A stretch of DNA of 64,000 bases from Paragorgia papillata (Eukaryota > Cnidaria > Anthozoa > Scleralcyonacea > Coralliidae), in contig JAWNZC010000280.1 in NCBI GenBank assembly GCA_035771165.1, positions 124,001-188,000 on the forward strand, written 5' to 3'. A program made the position numbers and the translations under genes. Position 1 is the stretch's first letter. The number at the start of each line of letters is the position of its first letter. Shown in pieces: positions 10,250-21,462 of the stretch. Below the pieces are notes generated by a model, which saw nothing but the letters and a program-made list of their open reading frames with translations, was not told the DNA's origin and did no database searches.

Positions 10250-11112
10250 ACCCATGGCTACGGCTGGTCACGTGCCTCCCAGAATCTGGGATGGTATGAA
10301 ATTATTTCAAAACACTCGAGCAAAATGTTTCTATTTTTAGAGAGGATGGAGAGAAGGAGGAGGAGGCCGGAAAGGAAGATTTCAAACAGCTATTACTTGC
10401 GGCCTTCACGAGAGGAAACGAATGGGAGGGGAGGGGGGGTGGGGGGGGGGGGGCTGAGGGCAAGAGGGACATTCGGGACAATTTAAATTTAAAAAAGTAA
10501 TTTTTCTGTTTATTCTTTTGTGTGTGTTTATTAATCGTTTATTATATATTCATTTATGTATATATGTATTTACACATGGTCAAAGTTTAATTGGGACCCC
10601 CCTCATTGCTCGACAGCCAAATCCAATTCAGGATGGTGGGAGTCAAAGAGATGACTTCGACTCGGGCCAAGTATGTTTTGAACGGAAGTAGAGACTATAG
10701 AAAACAAACTCTGTTTCTTTTTCCGACAGGGCAGCAAGATTAGCATGCGTGTAGAGTGTCTACGGGTCGACAGAAAACCCAGTTTCCTCCCATTGACACT
10801 GCAGCCACCCAAGGCTGCATTACCTTAGCCTGTCAAGCCAGCACGGATTCACTCAGTTTTGACTTTGCTGCCTCCAAAAAGACAGCATCACCAAAACTTC
10901 TCAAAAAATATACAGCAGCCAACTAGAGTCTCACGAAGAGAGAAACAGACCACGATTAATGGATAGAACCATTGCAGATTTTGCACCTGATGCTAAGAAT
11001 GGAATGGATTAAGAATAGAAAGGCTTCTCCAAGAGGTGACGTATACATACAATTGCGCATACACTCAACCTTAACTCTTTCATCCCTAGTGCACCCGAAC
11101 CGACCTTTTATT

Positions 11113-11148
<36 letters not shown>

Positions 11149-11516
11149 TGAAAGGAAACCTCCAGTGGTAAAAGGGTTGATTATACTGAAGGGTTTTTTC
11201 AGCTCTTATCGGATAGGCTATGACATATGTGCATGGGAAATATTTTAGCGCGACTTTTACCTTTTCTGTCTGGCATCACATTGAAATAAGTAACTACATG
11301 TACAACAACGGTTGGTTGGTTGGTTGGTTCGTGGTGTGGGTTGGGTGGGTGGGTTGGATTGGGTTGGTTGGTTAGTGGGTTGGTTGGTGGGTTGCTTGAT
11401 TAAAGTCCTATTTACACTACGCTTCATTTTCGGTACAGCTCGGTTTAATTGGTATAAATAGGTAGTCCGAGCACGGGTAAAATTGGTACGTATACTATTT
11501 TTATCCGAGCCGTACC
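10250..11516 (+). repeat. ~1.2-kb dispersed block, copy 2
   Basis: Second copy of 3027-4196. It differs by a GGTT/GGGT-rich tract inserted at about 11308-11400 and ends with the same TATCCGAGCCGTACC, but is not followed by a hAT element. It is preceded at 10168-10250 by a remnant of the BEN N-terminal exon. Positions 10250-11043 also occur reversed at 63045-63850. Confidence 0.9.
11308..11400. repeat. GGTT-rich simple repeat
   Basis: Runs of GGTTGGTT and GGGTTGGTTGG inside the dispersed block, absent from copy 1 at the corresponding place. It includes telomere-like words but no regular TTAGGG array. Confidence 0.8.
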
Positions 11517-11697
11517 TGAAATTGGGCGTAATGTAAATGGACCTTAGTAGCATTCGTTTAATTACTTGAGGATATGAGTTTGGGTAAAAAGAATATGTTT
11601 TTCTTGATTCGATCGATAATCATATAATCTTGCCTTTATTTCATATTCCTCTTTCCTTTTTGGATCAACTACTGGACAGATTTGTTCTTTTCTTTAG

Positions 11698-11829
11698 AAC
11701 CAGAACACCTACCGGGATCAGCTTGACGAGCTGAAACTCCAAGTGGAGAAAGCTGAGAAGTTGGAAAGAGACCTTTTGAAGTATAAAAAGGAACTTTACG
11801 AGATGGACGCAGTAAAGAAAAGAAAAGAG
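11698..11829 (+). pseudogene. Coiled-coil exon, HOOK/CCDC88-like
   Basis: A pyrimidine tract and AG at 11697 open a frame NQNTYRDQLDELKLQVEKAE, then KLERDLLKYKKELYEMDAVK, ending KRKE with a possible donor GTGCGTAA at 11830. The YRDxLDxLxxxxxKxxxLExxxxxYKxxLxxxD pattern resembles the coiled coil after the HOOK domain in Girdin/Daple (CCDC88) and Hook proteins. Only one exon is visible, isolated in repeats, so it may be a captured or orphan exon. It lies in the 5.6 kb missing from the right arm. Confidence 0.45.
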
Positions 11830-11917
11830 GTGCGTAATGGTCGATGGACATGTCTTATCTGCATTTTATACCGTGTGTCAAAAAACAAAAAAATAGGCAT
11901 GTCCAGACATGCATGTA

Positions 11918-13323
11918 CAGGCCTATCACTGAGAAAAAACGCAGGCGTGCGGGCATTCGCACGCCTCGGATGTCCTAGGCGTGCGATGGCGTGCGACATT
12001 TTTGTACTTCAAAAACAGTCAACAAAGCAGTCTTACTCAGTAACTGTAATGGTTAATATTAATAACTTTTTTTTGAACGGTTTTTTGATACGTAAAAAAT
12101 AACAATAGCGGATATGATTTCCTAGTTTTCCTTTAAATACACTGTATAGTTACTGTACTCCTAGGTTTATTATTTTTACTAGACGTACACACAAGTTATT
12201 TTTTTTTAAGTCATCACTAGAATCGTCACCACTGTCATCGTCACTAGTAGTATAAAGTTGGTCGTCGTTGGCTTCATCTTCACTGACTTCGTCTTCGATA
12301 TCACTATCTGCTCTCGCTTTCTTCAAAGGGAGTTCTTTACTTGTTTCCGCGTCCTGATCTAACGAGATGTTGCGACGTTTTGACAGGTAGATCTCGAGTG
12401 CTCGATCAATGACATCGTTCCTGTCGTCTTCGTTCACAGAGTTTGTGCCATCAATAAAAGAACGCGCAGAAATCTTCCCGCTTCCTTTAATCAGAGGACT
12501 GCTCATGATCGCGTTCTTGTATTTTGCGCAAAGCTTGCACCAAATAAAATTTACCATCGTTCGCCCAGTTTTCGCATCATTCACGGTTTTCACGCCAAAT
12601 ATGTTTTCTTTTCCCCAACTATTAAATGTGGCTAGTTCCACAGAATTCCCTTTTTTCTTTGACGCCATTTTAAAGCGACCTGGCTCAGTTGCCGGGACGA
12701 ATTAATATTTCTTGCGTTCACATGGTAGTTTTCATCCCGTCTATACCGGGATGAAATTGGACATTGATTGATGTGTTTACTTTAAAAGTTTGAAAAATCG
12801 AAATAACTATGAGCCGAGATCTCGCTTAGCGGACATTGATTGATATGTTTACTTGAAACAACGCACGCGCCGCATTTCATAAACGAGATCTCGCTTATAT
12901 ATCCATATGAACGGGACGAAAGTTTTAATAGGAAAATAACTATGAGCCGAGATCTCACTTGGGCCAACCCGATTACCAGGACCATATGAACAGGCTGTCA
13001 GGCCCTAACACTGTCAACCAATATCTGTTTATTTTTGACGCTGCAAATTGCATTCAATTACATATAAACAAAGTGTTGGCATGTGAAATCAGATTCGTCG
13101 AACGCCTAACTGATAAATAAGTGATGGCTGTTCTTGTTACATTTATTATTTCACACTTCGTCTCCTCATTTGGTTTATACATCAAAACTCACGAATAAAA
13201 AAAAAATACGGAATTTATAATTTTTATAATTTTCGAGGCGTGCGATCAAACGCACGCCTCGCGTTCTTCAGGCGTGTGCCGAGGCGTGCGCGTGCGATCG
13301 CACGCCTCTCAGTGATAGGCCTG
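11918..13323. mobile_element. hAT-like element, 1.4 kb, with BED-like ORF
   Basis: Starts CAGGCCTATCACTGAG and ends CTCAGTGATAGGCCTG. The flanks repeat CATGTA (11912-11917 and 13324-13329), shorter than the 8 bp usual for hAT. Both subterminal regions are rich in GGCGTGCG/CGCACGCC motifs, possible transposase-binding repeats. The middle carries a minus-strand frame of 172 codons. Present only in the left arm, within the 5.6-kb left-only segment. Confidence 0.75.
12150..12668 (-). CDS. BED-finger-like N-terminal exon in hAT-like element
   Basis: 172 codons starting MASKKKGNSVELATFNSWGK at 12668. A Cys pair (WCKLCAKYKNA) and ARSFIDGTNSV resemble the start of a BED-type zinc finger in transposase-derived proteins of the KIAA1586/ZNF862-like group, but the expected His residues do not follow. 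The second half is acidic with Asp/Ser runs (about residues 115-155) and a basic LKKAR. The transposase catalytic domain is absent, so this is a first exon or a stranded remnant in a non-autonomous element. The start is the first Met of the frame. Confidence 0.5.
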   Translation of the reverse strand: MASKKKGNSVELATFNSWGKENIFGVKTVNDAKTGRTMVNFIWCKLCAKYKNAIMSSPLIKGSGKISARSFIDGTNSVNEDDRNDVIDRALEIYLSKRRNISLDQDAETSKELPLKKARADSDIEDEVSEDEANDDQLYTTSDDDSGDDSSDDLKKNNLCVRLVKIINLGVQ

Positions 13324-14598
13324 CATGTATCTACTGCGTTCAATCATGCCTATAGCTACTATGGTAAAAACAATGTTGTAATTACTGTATGTACTTGTAG
13401 TGACCTTGTATTCAGAGCTGAACAAGATTTTTGTCGATGCTAGCCATGCTGTGTTTTTACCTTAAGAAAGGAACTCAGTAAAGCCAGCAAAGCACAGGAG
13501 GCTGAGCACTAACAACTCTACTCATATCCGGTACAGAAGCATGAGTCCCAAGCCCATGCAGATATTTGCATGGTCACCCATTCAAATATTAACTCAATCA
13601 AATTGGGCTTCACTTAGATCCTCGTGATAATAGCTTGACTATTAAAGCTATGGTGCTATTTAAAACCTATGGTAATAAAGTATGGTTATTGTTTAGTAGG
13701 CCAATAAAATTTTAATACAGTACACCAAAAACTCACAAAATTTGACTAAAGTATTTAAATAACTTTGTTGCAACAATTTGTCAAATAATAATGCAATCCA
13801 GTTGGTAAGTAAAGGAAAATCGTTTGAGATAACAAGCATCTGAAGTATGACTGCTGTAAAGTTTAGAAATAATGAAGTTGTGAACGAAGATCTCCAGCAA
13901 TTGTCATCAAAATTATGAAAGCAACTGACATTTGACTATTGTAAAATATGTTATTTAATAGCATAATAATTTCGCTCGTGGACTACCACAGGTTTTGCAC
14001 ATTGTTGCTTGATCATGAAGCTAGTTTTGTTTTCTTAGAAGAAAATTTCATTTCTGTTCAGCAATGCACAGCCTTGTCAGTTTACAAAGCTCGATCAGAC
14101 TGCTGAGTGCTGAATACATGTAAACATGTTGGCCATATATTATGCCTCGTCTGAATATGAAATTGTCCAAAGACTATTAAGAGGCTTTCAAAATCTTATC
14201 ATCATTCCAACAACGTCTATAGTACATCACATTTAAAAATTTACTACGACTCAGACTTAAAATACTTAGCAAGCTTGTAAAAACGTCTATTCTTGAAATA
14301 AATATCCTCGCTCGGCTTGAACTGATTTCGCTCCATGCTGCCATAGCATTGACGTACATGAAGTACTTGGTTTACAATTTTGGCTTCGGCGGTTTGTCGT
14401 CAGTCAGTCGTTTAATTCTATGTTTTGATTGGCTCCGAAGGCATTCTTTTGTTAACTTACATTACATTACACCACTCGCACGACAGCAAGGTATCTACTA
14501 GCGCATGCGCAGTAGATACAAAAAACCCAAAAAAATTCAAATGATTATAAAAATTAATATATCTTCTGTATCGGTCGAGGTTAAAAGGGATGACTTCA
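13324..14598. other. No feature recognised
   Basis: AT-rich, left-arm-only sequence without supported frames or terminal repeats. Confidence 0.5.
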
Positions 14599-14965
14599 AT
14601 GGACACGTCTAGTTTTTTCGCGTTTTTTTCCAAAATATGTCGTGAAAATTGTTTTTCCAAATTTGTCGTCAAGCTTCAGTGAATCTCAAGAATCTATTAA
14701 ACTTTTGGATAAATGTAACATAAGTTTTGTTATGCTAATAAATGTTGCAGAACACATGCTAATTTCCGACGATGCCATAATGGTGTCCTCTTCTACAAAC
14801 GTCATTTTGTGTGAGCAATATGATGTGGGAGTTGAACGGAGACAGACAGGGTCAGTGATATTTGTATGTGTATTAAATATTCTCCTAATTCTACTGAGCA
14901 TGTGTGTTTTGATTTGTACTATGAAATGCATAGATCCCTCTCATTTATACCAGGAAATATTATAC
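14599..14965 (+). repeat. 365-bp dispersed repeat, copy 2
   Basis: Direct copy of 5756-6120, about 8.8 kb away. The longest plus frame (from 14642) is 115 codons with a predicted membrane-like segment. I do not recognise the family. Confidence 0.85.
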
Positions 14966-16157
14966 TATTTGTCTCCGGGGGGCCAGTAGGGGAAGGGTTA
15001 ATTTTTAGACCTCTAAATTGAATTGCTTTCGTTTTCTCAGGGAAACAAAAATGACAAGTCATTGAAGTCATGGAAAATATCTAGTATCCACGTAGGTTTA
15101 TTATTTCTTTTTGTGTACAGTATTTTTAATTATCTTTCATTTTATTTATTCATGTGCTTTAATTCCTTTTTTATTTACTCGTGTGTGTATGTGTTTATTA
15201 ACTTTATTAATAATTTTTATGCGTTTATTATTTAGTTACTTGTGTGTGGGTTCATTTGGTTTATAGATTTCTTTGTGCATAATTATATGTGCCACCTATT
15301 ATTTTTAATACAACCATACATGCAGTAATTTACTACTCCAAGTTTGACCTTGTTATGGTAATTCGTAGCAGGCAAAAACAAGCACCTTGGCAGTGCTTTT
15401 AAACTATGCAGACGAGTCTTTATGCGTATCCAAAAGGCCTAATTACACTGCAATTGAATATACCAAAATGTAGTTTGTAACCAATTGTAGAAAATACTTA
15501 ACATGCAAAATTTAACCGAATGAAAATCGATCAGCTCTCTCAACCAGAGCAATATAGACCAATAAACTTGATCGGATCACTAATATTCAATCAGACTAGC
15601 AATTCGGAAGTTTAAATAATGCAGACTTTTAACACTAATTAACATATAACAAAACCATGCAATCAATGTAGAATTTTACCTTGCAGTACAGCACTGTTAC
15701 CTCTTTTTGTGATATCCATTTATGCTTGTCCATACATTATATCCTTGTCCATACATGGTTAAATAATTTCTCCAAAGTTCCATTTATCCTTTCCATCTTA
15801 ACATTTAAAAATAATCCTCCTACAGTACAAGAAAAACATTATAACATACAGTCAAAAGTTGCAACACACCAAGTGTGTGTGGACAACAAAAATTATCCAA
15901 CAATATTAAACCTTATCAATCACAAACATTAAAATATCATTCCCAAGAAGTCAAAGTTTCCTGCAAACTTACACCATCAACTAAACGAGAGGTTATTCAA
16001 TAGACGAAACTATAGTCCAAACTCAAAGCTATAGACTGGACAGACCCAGATGTTAGACCCTTGGGAAGGTGTACCCATATAAGGGATACTGCCTGGAGTG
16101 CCTTCGATATGCCTCAACACAGCCACATTGATCTGCATCCTTCATAATTCAGGGGTT
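14966..16157. other. No feature recognised
   Basis: AT-rich. Only short frames; nothing supportable. Confidence 0.5.
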
Positions 16158-16678
16158 AAAGGGTATTGGCAATAAAAATTAAGTTTGTCTCATTTGAAAG
16201 AACTCGTGAAATGGTATAAGAAGACCTTTTACAATTTTTCCGTATCTGTTTTGGTTTTGGAAATATTTCGACCAAACTCAGCGTGCTGTCCGTCATCTTC
16301 GAATTATTTTCGATATGCAAAATTATACATGTGACGACATAAGCAGGGTAAAGTGAAATTTTTATCTTGCCAACCTTATGACATTATGAGCTAGAAACTC
16401 AATTTTTTGTTGCACTATTTCCATTTTAAATTGACCCACAACATTTAAAAAGCCTTTCGTGGAAATTTGGGCACCCACGGAGTAGTTACCCTGCTTGTGA
16501 CGTCACCAATTTCCTAGTTAATTAGACCCAATATTACAACAAGATGGTGGACAGCACGATGTCTTTGGTCGAAATATTTAAAAACACAAGATACTAAAAA
16601 ATTACAAAAGGTCTTCTTATACCATTTGAGGAGTTCTTTCAAATGAAACAAACTTAATTTTTATTGCCAATACCCTTT
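16158..16678. mobile_element. Foldback MITE, AAAGGGTATTGGC family
   Basis: The first ~110 bases (AAAGGGTATTGGCAATAAAA...) are mirrored at the end (...TTTTATTGCCAATACCCTTT). The left flank reads TTAA and the right flank TTAT, so the target was probably TTAA. Same family as 24614-25072. The right palindrome arm retains only its last ~12-14 bases (63031-63044). Confidence 0.85.
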
Positions 16679-16732
16679 ATCACCCATACTTGCAGCCAGT
16701 GGCCAGTCCTTATGGAACAGTTTAAGCTTCAG

Positions 16733-16858
16733 AGTCTGGAGTAGGGTATATAAATTGTCCATTTTGGTCTGGAGTAGGGTATATAAATTGTCCATTTTGG
16801 TCTGGAGTAGGGTATATAAATAGTCCATTTTGGTCTGGAATAGGGTGCCAATTTTGGT
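16733..16858. repeat. 33-bp minisatellite, about 4 units
   Basis: Units of GTCTGGAGTAGGGTATATAA plus ATTGTCCATTTTG, the last diverged. Mirrored at 62870-62985. Frames across it are shadows. Confidence 0.9.
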
Positions 16859-17130
16859 CTGATACGGTATGAATGCCAATGCAACACCAGTGCTGGGATA
16901 GGGTATTGTTTTTTAAGTTTAGGTCTGGGAAAGGGTCAGGATTTGATGTCACAGCACCACACCCCTACCCAGAAATTACCATAATACCACCCCCCACCCC
17001 CCCCCCTCCCCAGCATTAGACAGCCCATACTAGCCCAGACAAACATCTACAACAGTACAATACTACAAGAGTGAGACAAACAGAGAAAACTACAGATAAA
17101 TAAATAGGACAGACAGATAGTGAATAATAA

Positions 17131-17169
17131 ACAAGACACCTGCTCAGGCGTAATTCACTCGGGCTACTG
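17131..17169 (+). repeat. 37-bp dispersed motif with hairpin, copy 1
   Basis: ACAAGACACCTGCTCAGGCG followed by CTCGGGCTACTG. Recurs at 31412-31448 and, reversed, at 32752-32789, each with an ACACCTG/CAGGTGT-type inverted repeat at its core. Confidence 0.7.
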
Positions 17170-18161
17170 ATTTCTGCAAATATTGGCTTAGCCACCGCAC
17201 ATCTAGAAAACCTGCGGAACAGCGTGCACATTTTAAGTGTTTGTTAAAAAGTACAAAACCCCCAGAAGCAATCATTAAGCAGTGTAGTTATGTAAGAACC
17301 ACTCTGAAACTGTGTAATTGGACAGTTAGAGGTAATTTGGATTGTTGATTTTTATGTATTAAACTCTAGCCTCGACACAAATTCTTTGTATATGGTCTTA
17401 TATGAAGTACTTGGTTCCATGAAGCAATTTGGTGTAAACAACCCAACAACAAGCCCGTTTCGCCAAATAATCAAATGATCTTAATACTTTCAGTAAACTA
17501 GACAAAACCACAAAACCTATGGTGCTGAAATCGGCAGATTCAAGCGATGGTCCGGATATAGAATTCATGTAAATCGTACCAACAGAAAATATTTAAACAT
17601 GTTTTGAAACACATTTCCAAATGTAATACGACACCTTCATGATAGGTGACTTGTAGACGACTAACATATCTAAACATTTTTTTTTGCATTATTCGGTGCC
17701 TATCACCTGCGTTTCGTAGTTGTTGGACCAAGCAGCAAGGCATTTAATACTAGGTAAACAGTACGTATATGTTCTTTGATATTCTGCAGCTCTTTCTTGT
17801 GTCTCTAGTCCTCAAGTCAATGATGTCAAGTGTCAACACGGCATTTTCTCACGTCTGTAATAAATTTGTCTGTTCTGTCTTGAAAGAACTCGAAAAATCG
17901 AGCATGCAACATGCCTTCCAGTTTTGCAAGGCCTGACAGGATGATGCAATAATGCCATTTTGTGGAACCCCCAAAAAAGCCGAAACCAGACTCCACCTAC
18001 CATAGGTAGCCCGAGTAACAAGTTATAAATTGTTTGAAAACAAAATGGTGCTGAGCGTCACTAGGGACTTTAAGAAAACACGACGACTACGACAACGTGT
18101 TTTGAACAATAGAATTTTATGTCAAACACAAAGATCTTTTGCAAATGACGTTGCCTGAATC
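17170..18161. other. No feature recognised
   Basis: Shared by both arms. No supported frame, RNA or terminal repeat. Confidence 0.5.
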
Positions 18162-18165
18162 TTAA

Positions 18166-18379
18166 GCCCTAATCAAACGAGAACGCAAGTCATCGCAAGT
18201 TGGCAGTCAGAATTTCTGTGGCGTTCATTTTAACACCCAAATTAACAAAATAAAGGTTTCATGAGTGTTTTAACTTTGTCACGATATATGATATTTTCGG
18301 GAAACTATTCAGAGCGGCTGGCTGACGGATAGCGTGACTGCCAACTTGCGATGACTTGCGTTCTCGTTTGATTAGGGCT
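18166..18379. mobile_element. TTAA-flanked foldback MITE, 214 bp
   Basis: Bases from GCCCTAATCAAACGAGAACG are mirrored at the end as CGTTCTCGTTTGATTAGGGC. TTAA flanks both sides (18162-18165 and 18380-18383). Terminal repeats are about 45 bp. Counterpart in the right arm at 61338-61548. Confidence 0.9.
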
Positions 18380-18639
18380 TTAAAGTCCCTTAATGACTTG
18401 CCTACTGCCACACCTGTACTCGAGTAAAAAGTGAAACTCGTTAAAATGTCGTAAAATCAATTAAAAAAGCTTCAAAACTAAAACAACAACGTGCTTAATT
18501 GGTTTAAGAAGACAAATGAATTCAATTTCAAGCATATTTGCTTTCATCTTCACGAGGTCAACTCAGTGTTGAACTGAGCGAGCACATGGCGGCATGACCA
18601 CTCGACGGACTCGAGAAAATACACTTCCACTCACTCGAA

Positions 18640-18960
18640 TATTTCCGTTAAATAACTTCATAATGAAGAGTAGGAAGTAAAGAACGCATTATTAGTTCAA
18701 CTTACCAAGATACGAAGAAGAAACGCCATCATCATCTTCTTCCTTCAAGCTGTCCTTCGACCTTGAACAAGAATGGCGATATTTCGCGAGAAAAGAAAAC
18801 GTGGTTAATAATTCACTCGAGTGTTTGCGTTTAATAACTTCGGAAATGAAGAGTAAGGAAATAAAGGAAATATTAATTCAACTTACCAAGATACAAAGAA
18901 GAAAGGAATTACGTCGTCTTCTTGCCTTCTTCGGAGTTGAAATAGCGTCCTTGCTTCTCT
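18640..18960 (-). repeat. Diverged tandem duplication with donor-like sites
   Basis: Two ~150-bp units share AATAACTTC, GAAGAGTA.GAA.TAAA and TTCAACTTACCAAGATAC. On the minus strand the last piece reads CTTG/GTAAGTTGA, a plausible 5' splice site, so these may be duplicated exon ends. The upstream minus frame is basic (SRRHSILSGSDRRRGKRSKD) and unrecognised. Mirrored at about 58296-58616. Confidence 0.5.
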
Positions 18961-19337
18961 TTCCTCTTCTTCGGTCAGAGCCTGACAATATAGAATGTCT
19001 TCGTGATTGACCTTCGCCTCCTTTCATACCCACCCCACCCATAATCACGCGAGTTCCCAAATTTATTATATTGATTTTGAAATCAATGGTGTTTCATGCA
19101 ATTTGATTGGCTGAAAATAGTGCGATTAATTCCCAAATCGCACTATTTTGAGCTTTAATCGCATCATCTTCAGCTGTAATCGCATCATTTTTGAGCCAAT
19201 CAGATTGAAGCTCTGCACCAAGACAACCAATCAGGTTTAATATCTTAGTAAAACTAACCAATCAAATTAAAGAGGAAAAAGGCACAAAATTTAAGTTTTT
19301 AAAAAATTTTAAATGCCCCACTTAAATTTAGTCCAAA

Positions 19338-20262
19338 ATGGATGAGTTAAATTACTTATAATTTCTTGACGATGACAATGAGCTCTTCGAAGCTGCAAAT
19401 TTGTTTGAAGAACATAATCCCTCATTTGATACTATACCAGAAGAATATTTTCCTTTGAACGGCGACGTTTTGCATCCTCTGGAGTGCAATGAAAGCAGTA
19501 CAAATGTGCAAGAAACAACAACAAATGAAGCTTTTCAAAACAGCGAAGTAGATGTATCTAGATTTCCAGAACTTGGCACTGAAGATATAGAAGAACTACG
19601 GTCTGTAGCTGTAAATAATCAACCTCGTCCCCAGGGCCATTTGTGGGGGCTGGGCCAAGATGGCGGCCAAGAACAAATGGCCCTGGCACAGGCTGAGCTA
19701 TCACCACATCTGATTGGTCGAGATAACATTGGATGTTTTAGGTATTCTGATTGGTGGAAACAAGGCGGGCGGCAGGCTAACTCGCGGGCATTTGTTTATA
19801 GGGCTCAAATTATATTAAATATAGTGATACCAGAATTGCCGGCTGTTAAAAACAACTTCAAAATGAATGAAAATGTGAGGAAAGCTGGCGAAACACCCGT
19901 AAAAACGTCGGAAGAATATGTAATGATGGGTCATGTCGTCTCTGTGCCCTGGCTGCCATACAACGAAGTCCATGGGACGGCAATTCAGTGTGTTTTCTAC
20001 TGTTGGGCGAACGAAAGACTTGGTGAACAAAGTCAAAAAGTATTTTGGCTGCGAAAGGAAAGTACAACACAGGGCAGAATTTACGTGTTTGGCCATTGAG
20101 AAGCAGGCATTTTTCAAACAAGAATTCTCGATTAAACGAAGCCTAAATGTTTTTCAAAACGCTGAATTGAATCCACCGAAAACTCACGAAAACAAGGCCA
20201 GACAACGGCAATCCAGTTTCTTGCGAATTTGGTACGACGGTGAAGCAAATGATAAATACTAA
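19338..20262 (+). pseudogene. Broken gene fragment, possible Crypton/DUF3504-like N-terminus
   Basis: An ATG at 19338 meets an in-frame TAA after seven codons; the next frame reads LFEAANLFEEHNPSFDTIPE, with FPELGTEDIEELRSVAV near 19564. The Phe-x-x-Leu-x-x-x-(D/E)-I-x-x-L pattern resembles the N-terminus of QRICH1/Crypton-related proteins of cnidarians. At 19621 a short MITE is inserted in frame, so the 232-codon frame from 19401 is a chimera with repeat-derived residues. A second frame (19933-20262) overlaps its end. Both arms share the early stop, so the lesion predates duplication. Confidence 0.35.
19621..19700 (+). mobile_element. Mini-MITE CCCAGGGCCATTTGT, copy 1
   Basis: AACCTCGTCC-CCAGGGCCATTTGT...ACAAATGGCCCTGG-CACAGGCTG. 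Terminal inverted repeats about 18 bp. The same unit in opposite orientation lies at 20465-20552 with a longer interior. Confidence 0.8.
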
Positions 20263-20464
20263 GCATTTACAGATATTTATTAAAAGTCTATTTATTTTAA
20301 TAATTCGACAATGTATTTGGAAATGAATGTTTTGATTGTTTTCAGTTTGGGTCAGTCAAGCTGAACTAAATATTCAGAAAAAATTTAGCCTTGACTAGGC
20401 GCGGTAAACTTAGTGAAGACTGGGTCCGAGTCAAAAATGAGTCAAAATTTGACTCATTTTTTGC

Positions 20465-20552
20465 AGCCTGTGCCAGGGCCATTTGTTCCCGCCATTTTGT
20501 TTTTGGCCGCCATCTTGGCCCAGCCCCCACAAATGGCCCTGGGGACGAGGTT
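20465..20552 (-). mobile_element. Mini-MITE CCCAGGGCCATTTGT, copy 2
   Basis: Reverse-oriented copy of 19621-19700, interior includes GGCCGCCATCTTGGCCCAGC. Flanked here by CAGCCTGTGC and GGACGAGGTT, the same flanks as copy 1, so these belong to the element. Confidence 0.8.
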
Positions 20553-20633
20553 GGTAAATAATAACACTTCTCGTTCGACAAAACAGTGGATGAAAGAGCT
20601 GGTGCACATCCCGGCGAATTCAAAATGTAAACA

Positions 20634-20954
20634 TTGAAACAATGGCGCCGGAAAGACACCATCGCGAATAGCCCAGCTTCGAGTTCGACTGCAGTAAATG
20701 GTCCTCTTGTCCAACAACAAAGCCTCGAAGAATGGCATCAGCCCATCAGTTTTAATCCCAACATTCAGCCAAATGGATTTCCGTTATTTCCACCCCAGTA
20801 TCAAATGGCAGCGTTTAGCCACTGGGCTTCTTCAACCATTCCAATTTCAAATTACACAGGTTGCACGATCAACAACTATTTCCACAAGTCTCCCTCGAAG
20901 TCTCCTCAGAAGAAACGAAGAGCTTTTATATTAGATTCAGACGACGAAGATTGA
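20634..20954 (+). pseudogene. C-terminal exon-like frame of the same broken gene
   Basis: 106 codons ending KSPQKKRRAFILDSDDED before a stop. Pro/Asn/Gln-rich, with SNYTGCTINNYFHKSPSKSP. Endings of the type CT(V/I)N..KRRR.(V/I)..SD.(D/E) are common at the C-termini of Crypton/QRICH1-related proteins, which suggests this pairs with the fragment at 19338, but I cannot show a splice connecting them. The right-arm copy (56303-56623) differs by one Ala/Glu change. Confidence 0.35.
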
Positions 20955-21167
20955 ACTTTGAGTTTGTGAAACTGAACGTGTTTGTTTGAAAACTGTTGAA
21001 CTGATTGCTCGTTGGGATTGTGTCATATGACATTTTTGTCACATGACTTTAAATTTAATATGCAAATATGTTATGCAAATACAATTTCCGGTTTTCTGGA
21101 CAATTAAATAAATTTGTAGTGTGATTTCATTTCTTGTGTGATTTCAAAATGCATATAATAAAGTGAT

Positions 21168-21311
21168 AATTGAACTTCGTGTCGTGCAATTTTGGTCTGA
21201 AATCAAACTTGTGATTACAAATCACACTCCCGCTTCGCGGTCGTGCGATTTGGTAATCACGCGTTTGATTTCAGACCAAATTGCACTCCACTCAGTTCAA
21301 TTACCATTATT
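21168..21311. mobile_element. Foldback MITE TAATTGAACT, 144 bp
   Basis: TAATTGAACTTCGTGTCGTG, then CAATTTTGGTCTGAAATCAA, is mirrored by TTTGATTTCAGACCAAATTG ... AGTTCAATTA. Counterpart at about 55946-56089. Confidence 0.85.
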
Positions 21312-21344
21312 AACCACGCAGGATCTACAAAACTTCATCAAATA

Positions 21345-21462
21345 TTCATTCTAAACCACTGTTCTAAACCTGAAATATTCATTCTAAACCACTGTTCTAA
21401 ACCCGAAATATTCATTGTAAACTCGAAAAATTCATTCTAAACTAGAAATATTCATTCTAAAC

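Noticed and set aside
11308..11400. Interstitial telomere sequence
   Set aside because: GGTT/GGGT units are irregular and do not form a TTAGGG array.
16661..16952. 72- and 76-codon frames of repeated TLLQTKMDNLY / PTPDQNGQFIY
   Set aside because: Produced by the 33-bp minisatellite, whose unit length is a multiple of three.
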